DNA of 37,633 bases from contig NZ_BNBF01000034.1 in the NCBI RefSeq assembly GCF_014654935.1, positions 15,826 to 53,458 of the forward strand, read 5' to 3'. The stretch comes from Streptomyces capoamus. GTDB lineage: Bacteria > Actinomycetota > Actinomycetes > Streptomycetales > Streptomycetaceae. Every line of letters begins with the position of its first letter. The stretch's first letter is position 1. The notes under the pieces are model-generated. The model saw nothing but the letters and a program-made list of their open reading frames with translations. It made no database searches and had not been told where the DNA came from. Shown in pieces: positions 6,960-15,429 of this stretch. A program made the position numbers and the translations under genes.

Positions 6960-8061
6960 GAACAGGTCAGCGGCTCGGGAGGGGCTGGCGTGCTCTGGTG
7001 TTCTCGGATCGCTTCCCCGAGCTGGGCGGCCGTGACGCGGACTGCGTCGAACGTCTCGGTCCAGCCGTTGGGCATCTGGACGGCGGTGAGGAAGACGCCG
7101 TGTCCGGCGGCGCGCAGGCGCCGCAGGATCGTCTGCTCCACGGAGAGGGCGTCGTCGCCGGTGGGCACGTCGTGTTCGTAGAATAGAGTCCATCCGAGAC
7201 GGCGGTGCTGAGCGATGCGGTCGTTGCGCTGAAGGGCGCCGGCGACGCCGATCTTGACGGCGCCGTGCTGTGCGCGGGTGACGACGTAGACGCGGGCGGG
7301 CGCGGCGCGGTCGAAGCCGAAGCGGGCGCAGTACTTGCATCTGCGGCCGCTGCGGATCTTGGACAGGGTGGGGGTCGAGGTCCGGCCGCAGGTGGTGCAG
7401 CGGCAGCGCCAGGGCGTCATGGTCGTGGTGTAGGGCTCCAGGGGCTCGAGACCGGCCTCGCGCATGGAGGCGGCGGCGCGCTCGGGGTCTTCCCGTCGGG
7501 CGGCGCCGGCGCGGAGGTCGGCGCAGCGTCGGCATCCGCTCTGGCCGGCGAGGATGGATCCGAAGGTCGGCGGGGTGATGGTGCCGCAGCCGTGGCACAG
7601 ACACCGCCAGGGGTACTTGACCCCGCGGTACGGTTCCTGGGCTTCGAATCCGTGCTCGCGCATCTCGGCGACGGCCAGGTCCTCGTCGTGGCGCTGCGCC
7701 TCACCGTTGGCCCGGTCGGCGCACCGCTTGCAGGCCGGACGCCGGCTCTGGTCAGGCTGTGCTTCAGCTGCCGGAAGCGGGCATTGACCCGGGCGCAGGA
7801 GGGCGCGCTGCCGCAGGTCGACGGGGCCGTCGGCCTCGCGCAGCGATCGGTGCGTGGTGCCTCGGCGCACAGCCCGCACAGCCCGCACAGGCTGATTACC
7901 GGCGTCGGGCCGGCACCGATGAGGCTGCGGGAGGAAGAGCTGTTGTAGTCGGGCCGGCTGCAGCCGGGGCACAGCAACCGACCTGACCACCGGCTTGGCC
8001 AGTGGAGCCTGGCTACACCGCCGCTCCCTGCCTCTTGCCAGCTGCTGCGCGACCACCCCAT
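6920..8061 (-). pseudogene. Zinc-ribbon protein with GIY-YIG/T5orf172-like C-terminus, frameshifted
   Basis: The C-terminal domain reads ARVYVVTRAQHGAVKIGVAG, then LGWTLFYEHDVPTGDDALSV, EQTILRRLRAAGHG and MPNGWTETFDA. This resembles the T5orf172 branch of GIY-YIG nucleases (YV...KIG, then an acidic/QT helix). Before it are two similar zinc-binding repeats, each with M(R)E.G.E..EPY, WRC.C..CG, S.L.G and C..CA. The N-terminus with more CxxC pairs (CPGCSRPDY, CGLCGLC) is in another frame, changing near 7735. The 3' end has been replaced by the MITE-like repeat at 6828-6959. Probably a former nucleic-acid-binding or nuclease protein; the exact start is uncertain. Confidence 0.5.
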
Positions 8062-8249
8062 CGTCGACGAAGTCGGGGCCGCGTCGGGCTCCGCGAGTCA
8101 GCGACATGATCATTGTCAGACAGGCCATAGCGGCGTGACATAACAGTGAAATTGCTGGGACGCGTCCGGTACAACCGGCGCGGCACATGCGGTGTCATGA
8201 GTGTCACACGGCCAATGAGCCGCTCTGCGCAGCAAGAAGGGCAACCGCG

Positions 8250-8990
8250 ATGTCATCTTCACTCACGCTCCGGCGAGTATTCCTGGCCACCGCGCTCACC
8301 GGCGTCGTCGTGCTCGCCACCGGCTGCAGCGCGGGCTCAGCCACCTCCTCCGGAGGCACCACTGCGGCCACGGCTGCTGGCGCGTCGGTCACGGCAACGC
8401 CAGAAGCGACAACGCCAGCCCCGACAACGCCAGCCCCGACAACGCCAGCCCCGACAACGCCAGCCGCGACAACGCCGACCGCGGCCAACAGGGCTCAGGC
8501 CGGCAGTAGGGGCAGCAATACCCAGGCACAACCGGCCGGAACGACGCCCAAGCGCACCGCCGCCTGCCCGACCCGCTACCTGAAGGCCAGACCTGGTGTC
8601 AGCCAGGGCACCGCCGGCAGCGTCTACCAGGTGATCGACTTCACCAACATCGGTCAGACCACCTGCACCCTGTATGGCTACCCCGGGGTGTCACTCGCGG
8701 GAGGCAGCCCGGTCCATCAGATCGGCCCGGCCGCCACACGGAACACCACGGCCCCCCGCGCGCTGGTGACGCTGGCACCGGGGGCCACCGGCAACGCGTT
8801 GCTGCGGATCACGGACGCCGGCAACTACCCTACGGAGCAGTGCCACCCGACCGCCGCACAGTACCTGCAGGTCTACCCGCCGGGCCAGACGACCCCGATC
8901 TACGTCGCCTACACCTCGACGGCCTGCGCCGGGACGGTCGGCCTCCTGAGCGTCAGCGCGCTCCAACCGGGCTCGGGAAGTGCCTCGTAG
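8250..8990 (+). CDS. DUF4232-domain lipoprotein
   Basis: A 246-residue secreted lipoprotein. A type II signal peptide ends in the lipobox LATGC (Cys26), followed by a Thr/Pro/Ala linker containing tandem repeats. From about residue 105 comes a DUF4232 domain (CPTRYLKARPGVSQGTAGS, then IDFTNIGQTTCTLYGYPGVS, and later Cys pairs including STACAGTVG). It would be anchored outside the membrane. The family has no settled function. ATG 8250 was chosen because AAGAAGGG lies 7-8 bases upstream and the signal peptide starts there. A hairpin 20 bases past the stop is a likely terminator. Confidence 0.85.
   Translation: MSSSLTLRRVFLATALTGVVVLATGCSAGSATSSGGTTAATAAGASVTATPEATTPAPTTPAPTTPAPTTPAATTPTAANRAQAGSRGSNTQAQPAGTTPKRTAACPTRYLKARPGVSQGTAGSVYQVIDFTNIGQTTCTLYGYPGVSLAGGSPVHQIGPAATRNTTAPRALVTLAPGATGNALLRITDAGNYPTEQCHPTAAQYLQVYPPGQTTPIYVAYTSTACAGTVGLLSVSALQPGSGSAS
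8396..8470 (+). repeat. 15-bp tandem repeat in the lipoprotein linker
   Basis: Five units of AACGCCAGCCCCGAC (the first and last with substitutions), coding for repeated TPAPT. Such repeats can change length by slippage in 5-residue steps without a frame change. Confidence 0.85.
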
Positions 8991-9010
8991 TACGCCGGAC
9001 CAACGGCGGT

Positions 9011-9027
9011 GCCCCGGCCACCGGGGC
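9011..9027 (+). terminator. Hairpin after the DUF4232 lipoprotein gene
   Basis: GCCCCGG at 9011-9017 pairs with CCGGGGC at 9021-9027 around a 3-base loop, 20 bases beyond the stop codon. No T run follows, as is usual in actinomycetes. Confidence 0.5.
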
Positions 9028-9127
9028 CACGGTCTTGAACGGCTGCGGCCCATGAACACTTAAGAGGTCGTTTCATCCCGGTGTCTTATCCCGTGATGCG
9101 GGTTTGTTCCGGTGATGTCGGGTCGCG

Positions 9128-9301
9128 TCAGGAGATGGTGTTGTCGCCGGTGAGGCGGCGGGCCATGAGGTCGGTCACGGCGAGGTGGATCATGGCTTCG
9201 GAGCGTTCGGGGAGGGCTTCGTATCCGCGGGTGAGGCGGCGATGGAGCATGAGCCAGCCGTAGGTCCGCTCGACGGTCCAGCGTTTCGGAACTGGTGTGA
9301 A
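9128..9301 (-). pseudogene. IS5-family transposase C-terminal remnant (type 1)
   Basis: The minus strand reads PVPKRWTVERTYGWLMLHRR, LTRGYEALPERSEAMIH and LAVTDLMARRLTGDNTIS, stopping at TGA 9130-9128. This is the C-terminal end of an IS5-family DDE transposase, including the glutamate motif (ERTYGWL). The catalytic Asp motifs and N-terminus are missing. Beyond the stop, TTTCATCCCGGTG near 9072 may belong to the IS end. The broken 5' edge abuts another transposase remnant on the opposite strand. Confidence 0.75.
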
Positions 9302-9303
9302 AC

Positions 9304-9558
9304 CCCTGGTGCCGGGGGCGCGGCGTGCGGTGCACCATTCGGGAGCAGGCCGACCAGATTCGCAAGCGCCAGGAGCTCGGTTCCCGCGCGCGGTGGCCGC
9401 CGCCGCAGTTCGGCAACGCCGACTACGAGCAGCGGCACGCCGTCGATTGCGGAATCAACCGACTGAACCGCCACCGTGCCGTCGCCAGGAGGTACGACAA
9501 ACTCGCCGTCCGCTATCACGCGACCGTGCTGGTCGCAGCCCTCAACGAGTGGCTATGA
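9304..9558 (+). pseudogene. IS5-family transposase C-terminal remnant (type 2)
   Basis: The plus strand reads [20 protein letters not shown], then [36 protein letters not shown] and ends AALNEWL with TGA at 9556-9558. This is the typical end of a second, different IS5-type transposase. Its catalytic E motif region is ERCINRLK in relatives, but here the motif reads DCGINRLN (Glu to Asp). It is 5'-truncated and lies head-to-head with the remnant at 9128-9301. Confidence 0.75.
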
Positions 9559-9579
9559 CCAGCACCGACCCCATGCGTC

Positions 9580-10038
9580 CTAGCCGTTGATGTCGAGCGC
9601 TGTTCCATACATCCGATTCACCTTCAACCGGATGACCACTCGGCGCTCAGCAACCAACTGCTCCAGAAAGGCGTCTTCATTCTCCGGCTTCGCAGCCTGC
9701 TGGATCATTCCGAGCAGTTCCCGACCGACCGCATCGCCAGGAACCCTCGTGATGTCCGAGACCTCGGCCTCGCCTTCGGCGACGGCGAACGACCACACGT
9801 CGCCGCCCTGCACATGCAGTGAGGCACGCGGATCGCGTCGCAGGTGCCCTACCTTGATGCGGTCGACCGTCGTGGAGAACCGCACGATGCGGGCCTCGGA
9901 GTCCCAGCTGTACAGCATGGTGGTCAGATGCGGGTGGCCACTGCGCTTGACAGTGGCGAGCGTGCCGAACTGCTGCTTGCCGAGCAGATGGGAGAGGGCG
10001 TCGTCGGACAGTGGGCGAGGCGCTGGTCCTTGAGTCAT
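9580..10038 (-). CDS. Pyridoxamine 5'-phosphate oxidase-fold (PPOX class) flavin/F420-type protein
   Basis: A 152-residue split-barrel protein. LLGKQQFGTLATVKRSGHPH and TTMLYSWDSEARIVRFSTTV are typical of the PPOX/F420-dependent group, followed by HLRRDPRASLHVQGGD and VAEGEAEVSDI. These enzymes bind FMN or F420 and reduce or oxidise small molecules; the substrate cannot be told. ATG 10038 was chosen because the peptide becomes family-like there and the codon overlaps the TGA of an upstream minus-strand frame by 4 bases (ATGA), suggesting translational coupling to a gene that is now truncated. Confidence 0.85.
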   Translation of the reverse strand: MTQGPAPRPLSDDALSHLLGKQQFGTLATVKRSGHPHLTTMLYSWDSEARIVRFSTTVDRIKVGHLRRDPRASLHVQGGDVWSFAVAEGEAEVSDITRVPGDAVGRELLGMIQQAAKPENEDAFLEQLVAERRVVIRLKVNRMYGTALDING

Positions 10039-10260
10039 GACGTGGTCAACATCCTCAGCCGCCCAACAATTTCGCGAGCCCTGTGAGCCCCACTCACACC
10101 CGCCCACCGCCGCCGCGCCGCAGCCACCTCCGGGACACCGCTCAGGTCGAGGTGTTCCAGCGGCTGGTCGGCGTCCGCGTCCAGCAGCCACCGCCGAATC
10201 AGCTGCGTCGGCGGCACCCCCGCGCCGCGCAGTGCCGTGACCGGGCGGAAGGGGGTGAGC
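10035..10260 (-). pseudogene. 3' remnant of an unrecognised gene coupled to the PPOX gene
   Basis: The minus-strand frame ending at TGA 10037-10035 reads PPTQLIRRWLLDADADQPLE, then HLDLSGVPEVAAARRRWAGV. It looks coded and overlaps the PPOX start by 4 bases. Upstream of about 10260 it runs into the aminopeptidase remnant on the other strand, so its 5' part was lost. I cannot name the family. Confidence 0.4.
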
Positions 10261-11866
10261 GGGTCGCGCTGCCGTGGGAGTTCACAGTGACTGCTCCTGC
10301 CGGCTGGCGGGTGCTGAGCAACAGCGGTGACCCTCACATCGAAGATCTCGGCTCTGTGCGCCGTTGGTCCTTCCCAGGCTCAACGAGGCATTCGCGGAGT
10401 TCGCGAGCAACTGGGCCGCCGTATGCGTGACGTCTTACAGGGACGCGTGGACGGCGCACCTGGCCGGCGAGAAGCTCAAAGCCTATTTCATGGACCAGGG
10501 ACCGACAACACACCCGATCCGTCAAAAGGTGCATGATGTCTCCGAGGCCGAAGCGACATTCGATGCCATCACCTACCCCAAGGGCGCATCTGTACTGCAC
10601 CAGCTGATGACGTACGTCGGCGAGGCGAACTTCGCCGCCGGTCTCACCAACTACTTCGCCACGCACGCCTGGGGCAACACCACTCTGCAGGACCTGATCG
10701 ACGCGGTCGCCGAGGCCAGCGGACGTGAGCTGGATCAGTGGCGCGTGGGATGGCTGGAAACAGCCGGCACCGACCGACTGACCCTCGATCACGACGGGGA
10801 CGGGTTCGTCCTCCTCGCACAGGGCCCGGGTGGCCAACCGCGCCCGCATGTGCTCGCCGTCGGTGCCTACAAGCATTCCGGGGACCGTCTTGAGCGCATG
10901 GCACTCGCCGAAGTCGAGGTAGCGGGCACACGCACCCCGCTCGACCTACCGGTGGGAGCCGACCTGTATCTGGTCAACGACGAAGACCTGACTTTCGCCT
11001 CGACGAGACCTGACGCCACGACCAGAGACGCCTTCTTCCGCAATGCCGCGCGCCTGCCCACTGCGACCGCTCGGGGTGTCGCCGTCACCACGGCCTGGGA
11101 CATGCTGATCAACGGCGAAGCGACAGCCGCCGAAGTCGTACAGTGCCTGGCCGGAGTGCTCGCCGTCGAGACGTCCGCGTCAGTGATCGAGCCTTGTCTC
11201 AACCTGGCTGTGGAAGCCGCAGACCTGCGGAGCCCGGAGGCGGAGCGGGACCAGTTGCTGCCAACAGTGGCTGCGACGTGCAACCTCGCCGACGTCAGCG
11301 CCTACCGGAAAGCGGCGTTGCGCGGCTTCGCCCGCACCGCGACCGAACCGCATGACATCGTGTGGCTCCAGAACGAGGCCGAAGAAGACATCGATCTCCA
11401 GTGGCGAGCACTGGTTCGCAAGGCTCAGCTCCGAAGCCAGACCACAACCGAGGCACAGGCCCTACTCGACCGTGACCCGGATCCCGACGCATGGGTCAGC
11501 AGGCTACAGGTCCGCGCAGCAACCCCGGACGCGGCCGAGAAGAACGCGGTGTGGCAGACACTGGTGACGGATCGCGCGGTGCCTCTCGCCTCGGTCCAGT
11601 CCGTTGCGACGCTGTTCTGGAGCGCCGGGCAAGACGACTTGCTCAGGCCCCACACCGAGGCCTACCTCGATCTCGTGCAGACCATCCACCGCAGTGGAAC
11701 CATGCCGGCGTCGACTTACACAAAAAGCCTCTTCCCAGTGTTCGGTATCGACCAGACGTACGTGAAGCGAGCGGAAGCCTTGGCAGCACATGTTGTCCCG
11801 GTCGTCCGAACGAATCTTCTGGACCGTGCCGACCGGATGCGCCGCATGCTGGCTTCGCGTGGCTGA
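10230..11866 (+). pseudogene. pepN: Aminopeptidase N (M1 family) with internal deletion of the zinc site
   Basis: The first piece (about 10254-10376) reads RVALPWEFTVTAPAGWRVLS, from the N-terminal beta domain. At about 10376 it jumps, in a new frame, to LNEAFAEFASNWAAV. The C-terminal half then continues uninterrupted for about 490 residues: ITYPKGASVLHQLMTYVGEA, TTLQDLIDAVAEASGRELDQ, and the ERAP1-like helical domain to TGA 11864-11866. The missing part includes GAMEN and HExxH; only the downstream Glu of LNE-F remains of the zinc ligands. The true N-terminus is absent too. The long open C-terminal frame suggests a fairly recent deletion. No peptidase activity is expected. Confidence 0.85.
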
Positions 11867-12189
11867 ATCCTTGCTGTCTCGGACCACAGCTCGATCCGCA
11901 ACCTCTTCGTCTGGTCGACCAACACGTCGTAGATCATTCGCGGGACAGCGCTTACTCAACACCGGCAACGCCTACGGTGCCCCCGCTGCGGGACATCGGT
12001 GGAGTGCAGGAGCGGGGTTGCGCCGGCCCGCCGCCGGGAGAGCCCCGCAACCTCATACTCCCCCTTCGGAGAGACGGCGATGGCCAGCTCTGCCGGGGAG
12101 GCTGCGGGGCACCACGTCCGCGCGGCGGTGCACAACTTTGCCCGCATCCTGGCCATCCGTCGTGGTCCCGGGCCACTGGCTCGGCACCG
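11867..12189. other. Gap of about 320 bases
   Basis: No supported gene. It holds sequence downstream of two converging pseudogenes (the aminopeptidase and the DUF1023 hydrolase) and no repeat or hairpin I would defend. Confidence 0.35.
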
Positions 12190-13100
12190 CTGTCACCATC
12201 ACCGAGTCCGGCGCGCTGAGAGATACCAGGGAGCCGGGCGTGAAGTAGTCGCTGTGGCCACCGTCCCCGGCCGCGAAGCGGCGGGCACCGAACGCGCTGG
12301 CGGTGGGGTCCTGGCTGAAGCCCAGGCTGGCGTCGCCGGGCAGGCCGATGCTCAGATGCGGGACCTTGGCGATCCCGTCGCCGCTGCCACGACCTGCCCA
12401 CACGGCTGCGCGAGTGTGGAGCGCGGCCACATCGGATTCGTCGACGCCCAGGCTGGCGAATAGCACGATGGACGCAACATCCAGCAGGGGAGCGGCTTGG
12501 CCACAGACCACCGACCCGTAGGAGTGGCACAGCAGGGTCACGTTGGCCTGTGGATTGACCCGGTGGGCCGTGGCGACGAAGGTGCGCAAGGCGGGAGCTG
12601 TGGCACGGGCACGGGTGTCGGTCAGGATCGCCGGGCCGGTCAGGCCTGGTGTGTCGTAGCCGAGCTAGGTGACGGCGGCCACCTTGGCCGCCAGGTCCTG
12701 CCGGAACAGCTCCCTGCGTAGCTCCCGGCCCGCACCACTCAGCGACCGGTGATCCACGCGCACGGCATCGGTGGCCGGGACCGCGCATGAGGAGGCAGCT
12801 CCGTCCCGGCGAAACAGGCCGGCGGTGGGATCGCCGCCCAGAGCGTCGTAGGTGTCCAGGCCCGTGCCAGCGCCGGGACCAGCACGGCGATGCGGTCCGC
12901 GTGGGCCAGGTCTCCTAGGACCTCCACGACCCGGCCCGAGCCGCAGCGTCGAAAGCGAGGTACTGGCGGCCGTCTTCTCCCAGAACCCGCAACCTCGCCG
13001 CCCGTCCGCTCGCGTCGGCCGACGGAGCTGCAGGCAGGTGGCCCCCCTGGCGGGATCCGATCCACGCGGTGGTGTTCGCAGCGTCGTGGCATGGTCCTGT
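12190..13100 (-). pseudogene. DUF1023 alpha/beta hydrolase, disrupted
   Basis: Pieces of one protein occur in order on the minus strand in changing frames: LRVLGEDGRQYLAFDA, VEVLGDLAHADRIAVLVP, LGYDTPGLTGP, ATAHRVNPQANVTLLCHSYG, DVAALHTRAAVWAGRGSGDG and FAAGDGGHSDYFTPGS. CHSYGS is the nucleophile elbow and GGHSDYF carries the catalytic His, as in the actinobacterial DUF1023 alpha/beta hydrolases, whose substrates are unknown. At least two frame changes and one TAG (12667-12665, before LGYDTP where relatives have Trp) show it is dead. The 3' end is also altered. Confidence 0.78.
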
Positions 13101-13507
13101 CTGGCTCGCTTTCACGGCTGGCAGGCCCGCACTGCACAGGGTGACCCGTGACCGAGCGGCCGTTGGGGCCCCTTTCGGCCTGACTTCGTCGTCGGGGTGG
13201 GCACCGGGGTGTGGCAGGGCGCATGGCTCACGTACCTCCGAGGGGGGATGGCGGTGGCCGCGGAAGTTTGCGTTGCCGCAGGGCGGCGGTGATCGCGGTC
13301 ATCGGCCGCCCTCGGCGCAGCCGCCACCACCTCCGTGTTCCTCCCACGGTTGGCGCGGCTCCTGCGTCCTCGGCGCCTGCTTCGCCACCTGTGCGCTCCT
13401 GGTGTGGGCGATCGGCGTACGCCGGCCCCCCCATCCCCGCCCGCGTCCGCGCACCGCCCCAGGCAGCCACCCGGGCGATGGCCCGGTGCGGCGGACCAGG
13501 GCCGGGA
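13101..13507. other. Gap of about 400 bases
   Basis: No gene can be supported. The longer open frames are extremely Arg/Pro/Gly-rich and read as shadows. It separates the DUF1023 remnant from the response regulator's 3' end. Confidence 0.4.
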
Positions 13508-14140
13508 TCACAGCAGCCCGTTCTCCCTGGCGTACAGGGCCGCCTGAGTGCGGTCGCGCAGGCCGAGGCGGCTCAGGACGCGGGAGATGTGGTTCTTGAC
13601 CGTTCCCTCGCTGAGGTGCAGGCGGGCAGCGATTTCCTTGTTGGTGGCGCCCGCGCAGATCAGGCGCAGGACCTCCGTCTCGCGCGGGGTGAGCAGCTCC
13701 GGCGCCGGGACGCCGGCCGTCAGGCCGGCTGTGACGCTCTGGTCGAACTGGGCGACGCCCGCGTGCGCCAAGCGGACGGCCTGGGCGAGGGCGGCGGCGG
13801 GCAGGTTCTTGAGCAGGTACCCGACCGCCCCGGCGCGCAGCGCCCGGGTGACGTACTCGTCGTCGGCGAACGTCGTCAGCATCACCACCTTGCAGGCGGG
13901 CAGGACCCGCCGCAGCAGGGCGGTCGCGGCCACGCCGTCCAGACCGGGCATCCGCACGTCCATCAGCACCACGTCGGGGCGGTGGGCCTGCGCCGTCTCG
14001 ACCGCCTCGGCGCCGTCGCCGGCGCTGCCCACCACCACGACGCCCGGCTGGATGCCGAGCAGCGCGCAGATGCCCTCCCGCACCAGCTCCTGGTCGTCGA
14101 CGACGAGCACCCGCGTGGCCGGGTCCTCCGCCACGCTCAC
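13508..14140 (-). CDS. NarL/FixJ-type response regulator (LuxR output)
   Basis: A 210-residue response regulator. The receiver domain has RVLVVDDQELVREGICALL with the acidic pair at 15-16, the phospho-acceptor Asp61 in VVLMDVRMPGLDGV, Thr in VVMLTTFADDEY and Lys in YLLKNLP. The output domain (about 147-205) is a LuxR helix-turn-helix (LTPRETEVLRLICAGATNKE, then LSEGTVKNHISRVLSRL). It should bind DNA when phosphorylated by the kinase encoded just upstream. The GTG start at 14140 overlaps the kinase stop by 4 bases (GTGA). A second in-frame GTG lies two codons on. The target is unknown; the divergent esterase gene is a candidate. Confidence 0.93.
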   Translation of the reverse strand: MSVAEDPATRVLVVDDQELVREGICALLGIQPGVVVVGSAGDGAEAVETAQAHRPDVVLMDVRMPGLDGVAATALLRRVLPACKVVMLTTFADDEYVTRALRAGAVGYLLKNLPAAALAQAVRLAHAGVAQFDQSVTAGLTAGVPAPELLTPRETEVLRLICAGATNKEIAARLHLSEGTVKNHISRVLSRLGLRDRTQAALYARENGLL

Positions 14141-15222
14141 CAGGGGACCCTCACCGTGAGCTCGGTGCCGGCCGCCGAGCTGCGCAGGTCCACCGACCCG
14201 CCGGCGAGGCGGAGCCGTTCGCGCAGGCCCGCGAGACCGAACCCCTCCCCGGCGGTGCCGAGCCCGCGCCCGTTGTCCGCCACGCGCAGGAGGGCCCCGT
14301 GCTCCTCGTAGGCGACGTCGACACGGACCTGCGTGGCCCCGGAGTGCCGGCAGGCGTTGGTCAGTCCCTCCTGCGCCGCCCGGTACAGCACCAGCAGCGG
14401 CCGGCGTTCGGTGCCGGACACCTCCAGGGTGATCCGGCCGCTGCCCCCGTCCAGGTGATGCACCAGGTCGGTGAGCGCACGTCCGAGGCCGACCGGCTCG
14501 GACTCGGCTTCGGGGCCGAGGGCCCGCACCGAGGCGCGCACCTCGTCCAGGGCCCGGTTCGCCGACCACCGGGCGTGGGCCACCGCCTGCGCGGAGCCGG
14601 CCGCGTCGAGCGAGGCGAACGCCTCCGCCTTCTCCAACTGGATCCCGATCGCGGTCAGATGGTGGCCGAGGCTGTCGTGGATGTCGCGGGCCAGCCGGTT
14701 GCGCTCACGCGCCGCTGACAGCTCCGCCACCTGGGCGAGCGTGCCCTCCAGGCGGGCGCGGGCCTGCTGCTCGCGGACGGCCACCGCGGCCATGGCGAGG
14801 GCCAGGACCACCCCGAGGGCGAACATCAGCAGGTCGGAGATGTACTCGGCCCGCACCTCCCAGCGCGGGACCCGGACGGTGAAGACCCCCGCCAGCACAG
14901 CCACGCAGCCGACGCCGAGCACGACGGACACCGTGCGCCCGTAGACGAAGAACGCCAGGAACGGCAGCAGCACGAACAGCACCCGGGACAGCCCGGACGG
15001 GTCGAGCGCCGCCACCGCGCCCAGCAGCACCGCCCTCACCGCGAACACCACCCCCGGCGCGACCGGCCACTCGCGTGCGTCCAGGACCGTCAGCACGCAG
15101 AGCAGACCCGCGAACCCGAGGACCTGCACCCCGAGTCCCGGCCCGATCGCGGCGTAATAGACACCCCCGAACAGCACGGCGCCGTACAGGACGGAAGGTA
15201 TCCAGGGCACCGGTCGCGTCAT
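14137..15222 (-). CDS. Sensor histidine kinase (HisKA_3 family)
   Basis: A 361-residue membrane kinase. Residues 1-150 contain about five to six hydrophobic helices with very short loops, so the sensed signal is probably in or at the membrane. A coiled segment (REQQARARLEGTLAQVAELS) leads to the HisKA_3 dimerisation box, RNRLARDIHDSLGHHLTAIG, with phospho-acceptor His182. The HATPase domain shows the N-box NACRHSGATQ, then LLRVADNGRGLG and GFGLAGLRER. ATG 15222 was chosen because GGGGAGG lies 5 bases upstream and the first helix begins there. It is translationally coupled to the response regulator. It is divergent from the esterase gene at 15430. Confidence 0.93.
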   Translation of the reverse strand: MTRPVPWIPSVLYGAVLFGGVYYAAIGPGLGVQVLGFAGLLCVLTVLDAREWPVAPGVVFAVRAVLLGAVAALDPSGLSRVLFVLLPFLAFFVYGRTVSVVLGVGCVAVLAGVFTVRVPRWEVRAEYISDLLMFALGVVLALAMAAVAVREQQARARLEGTLAQVAELSAARERNRLARDIHDSLGHHLTAIGIQLEKAEAFASLDAAGSAQAVAHARWSANRALDEVRASVRALGPEAESEPVGLGRALTDLVHHLDGGSGRITLEVSGTERRPLLVLYRAAQEGLTNACRHSGATQVRVDVAYEEHGALLRVADNGRGLGTAGEGFGLAGLRERLRLAGGSVDLRSSAAGTELTVRVPW

Positions 15223-15363
15223 CGGGCCTCCCCACGGGCTCACGCGTCTCCCCACTCCCACCGCGGGCAGCCTACGCGGCGGGCACCGGACCGGAAGCCG
15301 CCGTCCCACATCCTGGCCACAGGTCATGTGCCCTTCGGCCACCGGCCTTTGGCCGTCCCGCAC

Positions 15364-15393
15364 TTACCCCCACCGACCCGCGCTTCCTAGATT
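15364..15393 (+). promoter_or_regulatory. Possible promoter of the secreted esterase gene
   Basis: TTACCC at 15364-15369 and TAGATT at 15388-15393 are separated by 18 bases and would start transcription about 30 bases before the GTG. The -35 match is weak. Confidence 0.3.
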
Positions 15394-15429
15394 CGGCGGC
15401 GTCCCGTCACCCACCGAGAGGAGAACGGC

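Noticed and set aside
8101..8180. Possible promoter TTGTCA...CATAAC before the DUF4232 lipoprotein
   Set aside because: The spacing does not fit for any convincing -10, and TTGTCAGAC lacks the GTG needed for a PafBC-type motif.
14299..14944. Plus-strand frames opposite the histidine kinase
   Set aside because: They are shadows of the kinase gene, whose motifs are all in the minus frame.
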